From contig NC_087076.1 of NCBI RefSeq assembly GCF_026151205.1, forward strand, positions 4,237,902-4,301,901: DNA of 64,000 bases. Direction: 5' to 3'. The notes beneath the pieces were generated by a model that searched no databases, had not been told where the DNA came from, and saw nothing but the letters and a program-made list of their open reading frames with translations. The translations under genes and the position numbers were made by a program. This DNA comes from Bolinopsis microptera (Eukaryota; Ctenophora; Tentaculata; Lobata; Bolinopsidae). Of the stretch, positions 29,217 to 38,741 are shown one piece after another (the stretch's first letter is position 1; the number at the start of each line of letters is the position of its first letter).

Positions 29217-31291
29217 ATGGTGGCAGTTTCTTTCTACAGCATACGCACGAAAGGAAATTTGAACCAGTGGATATTTTCCGCGATGGTAAACAAATCCCTT
29301 GAAAGAATATGGGCTACTCATGGACGAATCCCAATGGAAAGGAAGTTGGCACGTCCTGTGGCTTTTCTAGATATCGAGTTTTTGTTTCGACCCTGAGGGA
29401 ACTATACAACTGACCTACATATCAAGGAAACCGATTCAAGGAGCTATCTACATTTTAGCATGCACATCCAAACCACATTTATAGTGGAAATAGTTTACAG
29501 CACAGTGTACTCAGACTCAGGAGAATAAAATCAACATCGCAAGAAGGGCGCTGGAAACCAGATTGAGTGAATTATAGCCAAGCAATCTAGTGCACTGCTG
29601 TAATCCCTCAAAAATGGTGAACAACGATTAGCAAAAAAGATCTCAACTCAGAAGAAACCTTGAACGAAGACCGTCCCTGGCAAGGACAGACACACTGAAG
29701 CCAGAGATCCTACCAATAAGGGTTGTCTCAACCTACGACGTGCCTCGGACATTGTCCACCACAGTGAAAAAGTATGAGGATAACCTTAAAGGAAGACCAG
29801 AAGGTTTTTTAACCTTAGTGACCACAACAACAGATAACCACCCTGTGAAAAAGAAGAATGGCAATAAAGTTCGTTCCAATTTGTCAAGAAAACAGGAAGC
29901 AAACCTCAAAAGCCGTTGGTTAAGGTGAAAAGAAATAGCTCTGGGAATAAGCATGGTCAAACAAGGCCGTGTAAAGAAGAACCTGTGCAAACGTGTGAGT
30001 CTATTGATAGTGCTACAGCATATCAGCATCATGCAATGGGCAACGGGTAATAAACCACACCAGTACATGCATCACTTACAACATCATATATTTGATTCTG
30101 ATGCGTAAACTCTGTTTGAGAAACCATACGTTAGGCAAATCCACCAGGAATCTACGGGTACGGTTTTGGCGAACACCAGAAGAGCATTCTACAAATCATC
30201 AGTGGGCAAAAGGGTTGACACGGATGATGTATTCAAACCTGCGTAAGGCCTCCACCTCCATATAGAGCATGGGACTGACTCAGAAAGGAAAATTTTAACA
30301 ATGAGAGTTTTTCAGTGTGCTATCCTAGAAAATTCAAGATTTCAATAAACTGTACTTTAGATGAATATCATTAATTAAAACGAATTGAGTTGTTCTGCAC
30401 TTAACATTATATAATCCTACATCTCAACTTGATTATTTTTCATCTAATTACAGTTTATTGAAATCAAGAATCAAATACTTTCCTGCAAGTCAACATCGAA
30501 TAACTGTTTTTACCGTAAAATTTTCAAATAAAATGATTTACAACATTGGTAGATATATTTTTCTTTCGACATCAGTACCTACTAAAGATTTATAAAGTTG
30601 AGTAAAGTTCCTCCAATAAATCAAAAATTAAGCGAGAACAAACACTGAAGAACTAATTAGTTACACATGTGATTTTTGAAAGGCACCTGCTAAAACAAAC
30701 TTTTCGTATCTCTATATATGTTTTTAAATCAATCCGCTAAAATCCCCCGCCAAGAACAAACAATTTATTTTATTATCGCATTATAATACAGGGTGGCCAA
30801 AAGTCAGTACCCATTACGTTGGTCTTTATAGCCTCAGTCACTGAGTCGCCAATTAAATACTACGTACTGGTAGACTTATTACAACCACTGTTCGAGGAAT
30901 TTGTCAACTCGAAAAAGGTTTTGCCGTTCATTTTTTTCAAATGGGAAGTTCATTTTCATTCATTCCACATTTATTGGATAGTTTTGGGGGATAGTCGGAT
31001 TCAAGCTCGGAGAAAAAATGAGCGTTCAGCATGTTCAGAGAAAACAATATAGGCTGTTTTAATATTGTAATGGGCGTGGTCTAAAATATTCGAATGTTTC
31101 GGAATTGTTGACGACCGGAATCCGCGAACAGTAAGTAACAGTATGCCATCTGCATAGCAACAGCGTCTCGAATCATACAACACGGGGGAGCTAGTCACAG
31201 GCCAACGTAGGGTAGCTGCCTTTTGGGCCAACGCCTGATATTCTATTATATTACAATATATTTATTAATATATTAAATTCTTTAATGATAT
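29217..31291 (+). repeat. Satellite unit 15
   Basis: Penelope-derived block 29217-30338, MITE about 30788-31240. Confidence 0.9.
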
Positions 31292-33275
31292 ATGGTGCAG
31301 GTTTCTTCTAACAGCACTGAGATGGAAAATTTTGACCAGTGATGTCCGATGAAACAAAATCCTTGAAAAATATGGGCTACTCATTGACGAATCCCCAATG
31401 AAGGGAAGTGGTGGCACGGCTCTGGTGGCTTTCTAGTGATCGAGTTTTGTTTCTCGACCCTGAGGGAAACTTACAAAACCAGACGCTCCATAATCAAGGA
31501 ACCGGATTCAAGGAGCTATCTACATTTTAGCAGTGCACATCAGTCCAAACGCACAATTTATAGTGGAATATTTTACAGCCAGTGTATCAGACTCCAGGAT
31601 AATAATCAACTCGCAAGAACAACTGGAACCCTGATTGCGAGTGAATTAAGCCAAGCATTCAAGGGAGCTGCTTATCCTCAAAATTGGTCGAACAACATTA
31701 GCAAAAAAGTTACTCACAGCCAGAAATGGAAACCATTGAACGAGAGATGACCTCCCAAGACAAAACACTGAAGCCCTGAGATCCTACCAATAAGGGTTTG
31801 TCTCAACCTTACGGAAGTGGACTCTGACATTGTCACGCGACAGTGAAGAAGAGTGGATGAGGGAAGAACGTAAAAGAAGACCAGGAATTTTTGTTAACCT
31901 GAGTGACTCAAAACAACAAGTAACACCCTTGAAGAAAAGAAGAATGGGGCAAAAAAAAAAAAGTTTCTCCAATTTGTCAAGAATACAGGAAGCAACCTCA
32001 AAAGGCCGGTTGGTTAAGGGGAAAGAAATAGGCTCTGGGGATTTAATAAGCGACTGGTGCAATCAAGGCCGTGTAGAAAGAAGAACTGTGCAACGGTTTG
32101 AGTCTATTGAATAGTGCTACACATATCAGCATCAATGGGAAACGGGATAAAACCACACCAGGTACATGCATCACTTACAACCATCATCTATAAGTTGTGA
32201 TCAGATTGAAACTGTGTGGGGAGAAACCATACGTAGGCAAAACCACCAGAATGCTAACGGTAATGTTTTGTGGCGAACACAGAAGAGCATTCGAACCAAT
32301 ATCATCAAGAGGGCAAAAGGTTGACACGATGAGATTCAAATGCGTAGGAACTCCACCGGCCATATAGAGCAATGGACGACTCAGAAGGAAAATTTAACAA
32401 TAGTGTTTCTCCAGTGTGTATCCAGGAAAATTCCAAGATTTCAAACAACTGTACTTAGGATGAATATCATTAATCTTAAATGACGAATTGTTGTTCTTAC
32501 TTAACCATATATAATCCAACTACTCAACATGAGTTATTTTTCCTCTTAATACAGTTTAATTGAAATCAGAGAATCAATATTTCCCTGCAATCAACAACGA
32601 ATTAACTGTTTGCCGGGTAAAAATTCAAATAAAGATATTTACAACATTGTGTAGAATATTTCTTTCATCATCAACCTAAAAAGGATATGGAAAAGTTAGT
32701 AAAGTTCTCCAATAAAGTAACAATTAATCGAGAACAAACTAGCTTGAAGACGATTTCCACATGTAGTTTGAAGCTCCTGCTAAAAACAACGTTTTCGTAT
32801 TCTCTTATATAGGTTTTAAACAAATCCGCCCGCCAAGAACAAACATTTTATTTTATTGTATCATTAAAATACAGGGTGGGCCAAAAGTCAGTACCCCATA
32901 CCGTTGGTCTTTATAGTCTCAGTCACTGATGCCCAATTTAAATTCTTCGTATCTGGTTGGACTTAGTACACCACCTACTGGTGTCGAGGAATTTGTCACT
33001 ACGTCGAAAAATGGTTTGCGTTCATTTTTTTCAATGGAATTCATTTTTCCACATTTATTTGATAGTTTGGATAGCAGGATCAAGCTCTGAAAAATTAGGC
33101 GTTTCAGCATTTTCAAGAAAACTATAGAGGTGTTTTTATTTTAATATTGAGATGGGCGGTGGTCTAAAATTTTCGACATTTCATATATTGACGACGGAAA
33201 CCTCGAACCAGTAAGTACAGATATGCCATCTGCAAAGCAACAGCCTCTCCAAATATACAACACGGTGGAGCTATG
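31292..33275 (+). repeat. Satellite unit 16, truncated in its MITE
   Basis: Penelope-derived block 31292-32437. The MITE starts at about 32871 and is cut at about 33275, just before its right inverted repeat, where single-copy sequence begins. This is the right edge of the array and also the point where base-level noise stops. Confidence 0.9.
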
Positions 33276-33368
33276 TTAACTAAGTCTGTGTTATGTAAGT
33301 GTCTTATTCTTTAGAAGGTCTGTTCACTGTTACACTGGGTCGATCTTAAGATATCTTGGTGGATTTAC

Positions 33369-34172
33369 TCACTGAGCACTGTAGGGAGGCGGCGCTTCAT
33401 CCTCAATATATATTGGGGGAGATTGGTTTGAGGGTGCCGTTTGGCCGGGGAAAGATGCCAGATGACCTGAAGGTAGAGGATTCCCACTATCGGATACTCT
33501 ACTTCGGAACATCCCGTCCTCCTGATCTGCCTGACCTTTACAACTATCACAACATCGTCTAAAACACGTTCTAACCACGTGACAGCACCTCCTCGTAACC
33601 ACGTCACAGCATGTGTCACAAAGCCCACGAAATTTCTTCGAAGATCCCATTAGAAAGATTATCCCGATAATGAAGAATAACAGGGGGAGAAACAGTGCCA
33701 AACTTGCTCTCTTCGAGGAATAGTCATTGGCCGTGAGGAAGTTGTCCCCCAGCGCCCAACAGTGAAATTGTATTCTTGAGGTCCAGTAAAACTCTCTGAC
33801 ATGTTCTGCCACTGCTATCTGATTTAAAGCAGGTTCAGACTTACAGTTTGGAATGACAAAACAGTCTTTCCTTAGCGCATCATAGTCAGTGTGAAATGTA
33901 CCACTGCGTGTGGGGTCTAAGTGTTTACCAAAAGGAGAGTAGGTTCCTGACAGTGTTACACAGGGGAACTGTGAAGTGCAGGTCACGCCACAAGAGCACT
34001 CCTTCCACGGTACCTCATTCAAATTAACTCTCTTTGTTGTTAGCTGGCATCTGCCTATATTGAATCGTGATCCGTGGTAGTTGGGAATCACTACTTGTAC
34101 TAGTAAAGTGATCAGAATGATCAAGGGAATCAGAGTGAATAGAACCGCGCACGTCACTTTTATCTCACCCAT
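33369..34172 (-). CDS. KCNMB-like BK-channel beta subunit family protein
   Basis: A single-exon frame of 267 residues, starting at the ATG at 34172; the frame extends a few codons further but without an ATG. It has two membrane segments, about residues 6-28 and 166-190, separated by a ~135-residue cysteine-containing loop, with both ends cytosolic. That is the topology of KCNMB subunits, which modulate large-conductance calcium-activated potassium channels. Loop landmarks fit the family: a CxCxxxC cluster followed by SQFPCV, a Cx5C pair (CFVIPNC), and YWTSRIQFHC before TM2. After TM2 comes a dense cysteine stretch (CDTCC, RRCCHV, FRRCCDSC), a plausible palmitoylation zone, and the tail ends in a PPPY WW-binding motif. 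The family call rests on topology and spaced motifs. A tipE-like or other two-TM family remains possible. Confidence 0.7.
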   Translation of the reverse strand: MGEIKVTCAVLFTLIPLIILITLLVQVVIPNYHGSRFNIGRCQLTTKRVNLNEVPWKECSCGVTCTSQFPCVTLSGTYSPFGKHLDPTRSGTFHTDYDALRKDCFVIPNCKSEPALNQIAVAEHVREFYWTSRIQFHCWALGDNFLTANDYSSKRASLALFLPLLFFIIGIIFLMGSSKKFRGLCDTCCDVVTRRCCHVVRTCFRRCCDSCKGQADQEDGMFRSRVSDSGNPLPSGHLASFPGQTAPSNQSPPIYIEDEAPPPYSAQ

Positions 34173-35451
34173 GATTTCCAGCACTCAAACAATGTCAGCA
34201 GAAAGTGGACAAAAATCAAAAAACTTATCGATCGTTAGCATGACTTATGAGCCAAACAAAAACTAAGAGCATAAGCAGAAAAGCAAGGACACACAGTCAC
34301 GTTCCAGCGTAAATAAGTGATTGTGACAATGTTGTGTACGTATGCTCATCATGAACATGCAAAGCACATGATGTTAAAACTTCAAGTGCTTGCTTAAACT
34401 TACTCTTACTAAAATAACTGATATAATCCTGGCCAGTTGACCGGCAAAGCGAGGAATAATCTGTACCGAATTAGAGTACTGATGCAAATTAAATTCGCTC
34501 ATGTATAATGTATATGGATTTATAAAATGTGCGATGAAGTTGACGGCAAATTTATCCCAAGTTATAATTATCATTTGTTCTGGGAGGAGTTCTATTTTAT
34601 TTGTTTCAGGTCACTTTTTTTTTCTTCGAGCTCTCAAGTCTCAACTTCTATATCATATTCTGGTATTCCATGAGCAAGAGTTATTCAGCAATAACAGTTT
34701 GCTTCATCAGAAAATTTTTCAACTCTGAACATAACAAAATTTTTAGTTTTGTTCGGAGGACAGTCCCAAGTACGACCCTGAATTCTGTCAAGTTTGGAAG
34801 GACACCACCCTTATGAAGCAATGTAGGGATCAACAGGGAGAAATCGTCAAATGTGGATTTATTTTCTCTGAAACAGGTATTTGAGTTTTCATATTTTTGT
34901 TTTTTCCTGATGCAATTTTATTGCTCACAGATTTTATGTAGGTCTTGTCACAAATTTTACACTTTTGAAGCATTTTTCAAAAATAATTGCACTCCATCAA
35001 ATACCAATATTCATTATTCAAAAGTAACCATTATCCGTTAAATCCACAAAAAAATAAGATTTAATAAAATAATTATTCAAATCGAATCGTCAAAATATTT
35101 GTTTATATCTCAATTATTTATGTCTGAAAAAATACTAATCAATTTAAATCAACGCCTAGTTAAAACTTCAAAAGTCACAGTTTTCAGCTCGGGGAGCCCG
35201 AGACGATTCTCTTGTTGTCTTCAGATCATTGCCTACTGCATATGAAGTTAAGCCAATCCCTCCTTCTGCGGAAGTTAATGTGATAATTTACTGATATAAA
35301 TTGTAATATAATCCACTGTGATAAGTTGAGTAGAAGTGGGACAATGTACATGGACATTGGACAATGTACATGGATTGACTGCTGACTTAAGGAGTACCCA
35401 AAGGAGCCACCTTTATTAATAATAATATAAGAATAATAATATTAACAATAA
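34173..35451. other. Intergenic, no gene recognised
   Basis: AT-rich unique DNA between two minus-strand genes. It should contain the promoter of the KCNMB-like gene and the 3' flank of the receptor gene. I see no repeat structure and no convincing reading frame; the short frames present lack any recognisable motif. Confidence 0.6.
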
Positions 35452-36450
35452 TTAGTAACAATACTTAATACTAAGCTTACGTCTACGCGAAGAAGAGTAG
35501 GTCACTCTTCTGTCTGGGAAGAGACATAACAGCATCAGACGTATCCTTGATCGGAGAAAGGCCCGGTAGCTGGCTATGGTGTAAGTGTAGATGTAGGAGT
35601 TTGCCATCAGGTTAAACAGCGAGAGGAAAGCTGAATATCTTTTATAATGAATCTTCAATATCCCCGGCGGGTTCTCCTCTACGAAGGGAGAAATGATGAG
35701 AGTATACGCTGTGTAGGGAAGAGTTGAGACACAGAAGACTATAGCGGTCAGGAGAACCGCCGTCACTCCCTGCCATCGCACAGACCCCCCACTTTTCTTT
35801 GACACATTCCTCGACTTGACGATCATCCCTAAGGTAGCTGCAGTGGACACTATGACCAATAGATTTGGAACTATTGATAAGATGGTGAGTCCTGCTGGCT
35901 TCAGCTTATCCCAGGGCTTGTCTGTGATATTGTAGAGAGGCGAGTATATCTTGTAGTCAAAGTATATATTGTCCTTATCAACGACTAAGAATGCCACTGG
36001 AAAATAGAGAGATATAGTCCAAATAGCACCTACTATGTAGATCTTACTCTTTTTTAAGAAGACCATGGTGCTGGCTGGCCACCAGAGAATGAAGACCTTA
36101 CTGGTGGTTAAACCAGCAACAAAAAGTACCCCTGCCGGGTAGAAAATGTATTGCAAATACACTGCGATGTAGCTCAGCGCATCACCAAGAACCCACTTAT
36201 TGGCGACGAGGGACACTGCCATTGGGAGTGCGTAGACGAGTGAGGTGATCAGATCGCAGACTGCTATCTGCTCCATGAGGGTCACTAAGAAGTGGTTGAG
36301 TCTGAGGGCGTTGTGTCTGATAGAGGCCACCAGAATGATAGCGTTTCCTACAATACTGGATATCAGAACGAAGGTGCAGTAACAAGCCCACACTACTCGC
36401 TCCGCTGTGCTCTCTATCCCGAATATTGACGCATTGTTCGATTCCATCAT
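35452..36450 (-). CDS. Divergent rhodopsin-class G-protein-coupled receptor
   Basis: A single-exon frame of 332 residues from the ATG at 36450. The frame continues seven codons upstream but with TTG, so two adjacent ATGs (36450, 36447) are the likely start. Seven hydrophobic segments are visible. TM1 carries the class A GN pair (IVGNAIILVAS), and the N-terminal tail has one N-glycosylation sequon (NAS). Several landmarks are altered. The TM2 LAxAD equivalent reads AVCDL. No cysteine is seen at the TM3 start or in the second extracellular loop, so the usual disulfide is absent. The DRY site reads roughly TSK. The TM7 NPxxY equivalent is NSYIY. A basic C-tail with a serine cluster follows. It is probably a plasma-membrane orphan receptor of a lineage-specific expansion; the ligand cannot be inferred. 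Confidence 0.85.
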   Translation of the reverse strand: MMESNNASIFGIESTAERVVWACYCTFVLISSIVGNAIILVASIRHNALRLNHFLVTLMEQIAVCDLITSLVYALPMAVSLVANKWVLGDALSYIAVYLQYIFYPAGVLFVAGLTTSKVFILWWPASTMVFLKKSKIYIVGAIWTISLYFPVAFLVVDKDNIYFDYKIYSPLYNITDKPWDKLKPAGLTILSIVPNLLVIVSTAATLGMIVKSRNVSKKSGGSVRWQGVTAVLLTAIVFCVSTLPYTAYTLIISPFVEENPPGILKIHYKRYSAFLSLFNLMANSYIYTYTIASYRAFLRSRIRLMLLCLFPDRRVTYSSSRRRKLSIKYCY

Positions 36451-36519
36451 GGTTAATTCAACAGTTTTCAAACTTCTCTTGTCAACAAAGCTTAAAGGAG
36501 AAATATGAGTACGGAGTTA

Positions 36520-36990
36520 GATGGCAGGAACTGTGACTAGAAATCTGGTCCACTGGTTGAGAGACCTAAAACCAGAATCGTAAGTTAAAAGTAGTAAGTG
36601 CACGTCTAATATGTATTAAGTAAATTATAACAATGAACGATGAAGATCCGTAAAGTCGCAAAACAAAAGAAATGCTCCAAATTTGATCAAGAGTAGACTA
36701 AGCCCTGCTGAAAGGGAAAATAGAAATGCGGAATTAGAATTTAGATGGAAGGAACTGTGACTAGAAATCTGGTCCACTGGTTGAGAATAGAGATACCTAA
36801 AAACAGAATCGTAAGTTGAAAGTAGTAATACTTGTAGTGTATAATAATTATAAGTGTACGTCTAATATGTATTGTGAAATCTGGTCCACTGGTTGAGAAA
36901 TCTAAAATGTATAAACAGGATGTGATGTTAAAAATATTAGGTGTACGTCTAATATGTATTATGTAAAGTATAACAATAAAGATCGGTAAA
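36520..36990. repeat. Three diverged copies of a ~110-bp repeat upstream of the GPCR
   Basis: The phrase AATCTGGTCCACTGGTTGAG recurs at about 36541, 36767 and 36878, followed each time by an AGAATCGTAAGTT-like segment and GTCTAATATGTATTA. Spacing is about 226 and 111 bp. The copies lie just 5' of the receptor gene, so they may sit in its 5' region. Confidence 0.7.
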
Positions 36991-38210
36991 GTCGTAAACA
37001 ATTGGTCCGAAATTTGACCAAGAGTAGACAGGGCATTAGGATTTGTAGCATTGAGCCCCAGCCCGGCGCCCTAACGACCATAATGAGCATAATGAACGTT
37101 TTACAGAGTTTAGAAGTGTGTATCCACATGGTCATCACACCATCTCCGGACCACCTATATTGTGACAATTAGTCTTAATAAAGGAACAGAGAGGCCTAGA
37201 ATAGAACAATGATGTAACGTTACGCTTTGAAAACGTAGGAGATACAAATATTTATCATTTAAAATATTAAGAATATATTGAATTTGCACTATACTTTTAC
37301 AAAAGTAAAAGTATAGTGCACTCTGAGTACCTACGATATAGAACATAATGCAAATGCCTCGCTTTAAAGCCTACGATAATATAATCTAAGAATAAGAAGC
37401 CGCACCGGCAGCCGGTGGCTTCTTATTCTGCCGAATGATCTGACTATGGTTTACAAGTTACTACTCACGCGTAATCTATAAGTTACCAGAGTTTAATTAC
37501 GATAGGTAATTTCTACAAAGCAACAGCTTACAAAGTAATTGTTGTTATCAAGTTAAGTCTCATCTGTAAGAAAAAGAGATCAATAAGAGTTAGAATCTAA
37601 GAAAGGATTCCCTGTAGTTCGAGCTCAAAATGAAGGCAAGAATTGGGGAGTACTCTTATAGAGCTATGTTATAATCTGTTCAGGAAATTGGTCGTTTTAA
37701 ACACGCTACTGGAGGGAGACCAATCACAAACTCAGTACTCAATACCGCGTGACTCATTACCTTTCGCTAGTTCGCTAATTCGGAACTTACATAATTACAT
37801 AATATGAGAGGGCTGTTTTCCGTGAACCGAGTGTCGTGCCACCAAACAAAGATATTTTCAATCTTGTTAGACGAATTCATAATTTTACATTTGGTATTGC
37901 GACAGCTTACTTGTGAGGTGGTGGGAGTCTAGTTTTCTTAGGAGGTAACACAAAATACCCTGGAATTGGACTAATACATCGATTTCCGTTCGTCTAAACA
38001 TATTAATGTCAATCAAAATGATAGATTTTAGTATAAATATAACCGATACTTTTATTTTCTGAACATAGACAAAGAAATCAACAGATAATGTGCTCTGTGG
38101 AGGTTATATTTACTACCTTACAACTACGAAATAGGTACTAATTAACCCGAAACTAATCGTATTACTATTAAAATCCAAGCAAAGAAGTTTGAAAGGATAA
38201 GAAACTGTAA
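36991..38210. other. Intergenic with two short hairpins
   Basis: Unique AT-rich DNA. A hairpin at 37285-37320 has 16-bp perfect arms and a 4-base loop. A second at 37389-37429 pairs AGAATAAGAAGCC with GGCTTCTTATTCT around a GC-rich centre. No gene recognised. Confidence 0.6.
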
Positions 38211-38237
38211 AGTCCTCTCATTGTGCATTATGCTGAT

Positions 38238-38741
38238 ATGCAGGCCAAGTTTAAGTTAGCAAGACTAGTAATATATGCAAGAGATGAGGCCGAGCTAGTT
38301 GGATCTTTAAAAGCAATTATCCTTAGATTGGACATGCGTTTAACAACGAACAGGATCCTTCAGTCTTCAAATCAGTCACTTAACAGCAATGACCAGTTTG
38401 AAACCCCGAACCTGCCCCAAATACCACCAAAACTCTACCAAAAATCATACTATTCATCACAGTCATCAGATGACAGTAGTGTTAATGATATTGTGAAGAG
38501 TATGGAGGCGGACCTTGACCAGAGATTGACCATTCAGAAAACTGCAAGAGGCGACACAAAGAAGAACTTGTCAAAGGAAGAGACTGAGGGCCTAAAATGG
38601 CTTGAGTGCATGAACAATGAGGGAAAACTATCCGTTGTTCAAGCTGATAAAGGAGGTGCAGTGATCATTATCAACCCAGAGACACTAAGGAAGAAGACAC
38701 TTGAGAAGCTCCAAAACCCGAATATCTATAGTCTATACTGA
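38238..38741 (+). CDS. Penelope-like ORF, N-terminal part (before frameshift)
   Basis: About 167 residues from the ATG at 38238; the open frame itself begins just after a stop at 38210, with no earlier ATG. It holds the N-terminal region and the first RT block (VVQADKGGAVIIINPE), the basic and acidic KGG motif typical of the start of Penelope reverse transcriptases. The frame closes at 38741, a few codons after NPNIYSLY, where the next frame already carries the continuation. A one-base change near 38736 explains the break. This could be a true mutation, an error, or less likely a programmed shift. Confidence 0.85.
   Translation: MQAKFKLARLVIYARDEAELVGSLKAIILRLDMRLTTNRILQSSNQSLNSNDQFETPNLPQIPPKLYQKSYYSSQSSDDSSVNDIVKSMEADLDQRLTIQKTARGDTKKNLSKEETEGLKWLECMNNEGKLSVVQADKGGAVIIINPETLRKKTLEKLQNPNIYSLY

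Larger units (their letters stand above)
1..33275 (+). repeat. Tandem satellite, ~2.06-kb unit, Penelope fragment + MITE
   Basis: Sixteen head-to-tail units, all in the same orientation, with starts spaced 1990-2123 bp (mean about 2066). The unit order is constant: a fragment matching 39508-40575 of the clean Penelope-like element downstream, about 430-470 bp of non-coding AT-rich DNA, a ~450-bp MITE with inverted ends, and a ~75-bp AT tract that abuts the next Penelope fragment. Both Penelope junctions are the same in every unit, so the array grew by duplicating one composite rather than by repeated insertion. The copies differ mostly by private single-base insertions and deletions spread evenly over coding and non-coding parts. 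No open frame longer than about 140 codons survives. The array stops at about 33275, inside a MITE, where clean single-copy DNA starts abruptly. Confidence 0.95.

Noticed and set aside
1-33275. Dozens of 60-140-codon frames on both strands
   Set aside because: They are fragments of the Penelope protein or antisense shadows, shifting with the private indels of each satellite unit; none repeats intact between units.
1-33275. Array as a missed-adapter or palindromic read artefact
   Set aside because: All units have the same orientation, whereas missed hairpin adapters give alternating orientations.
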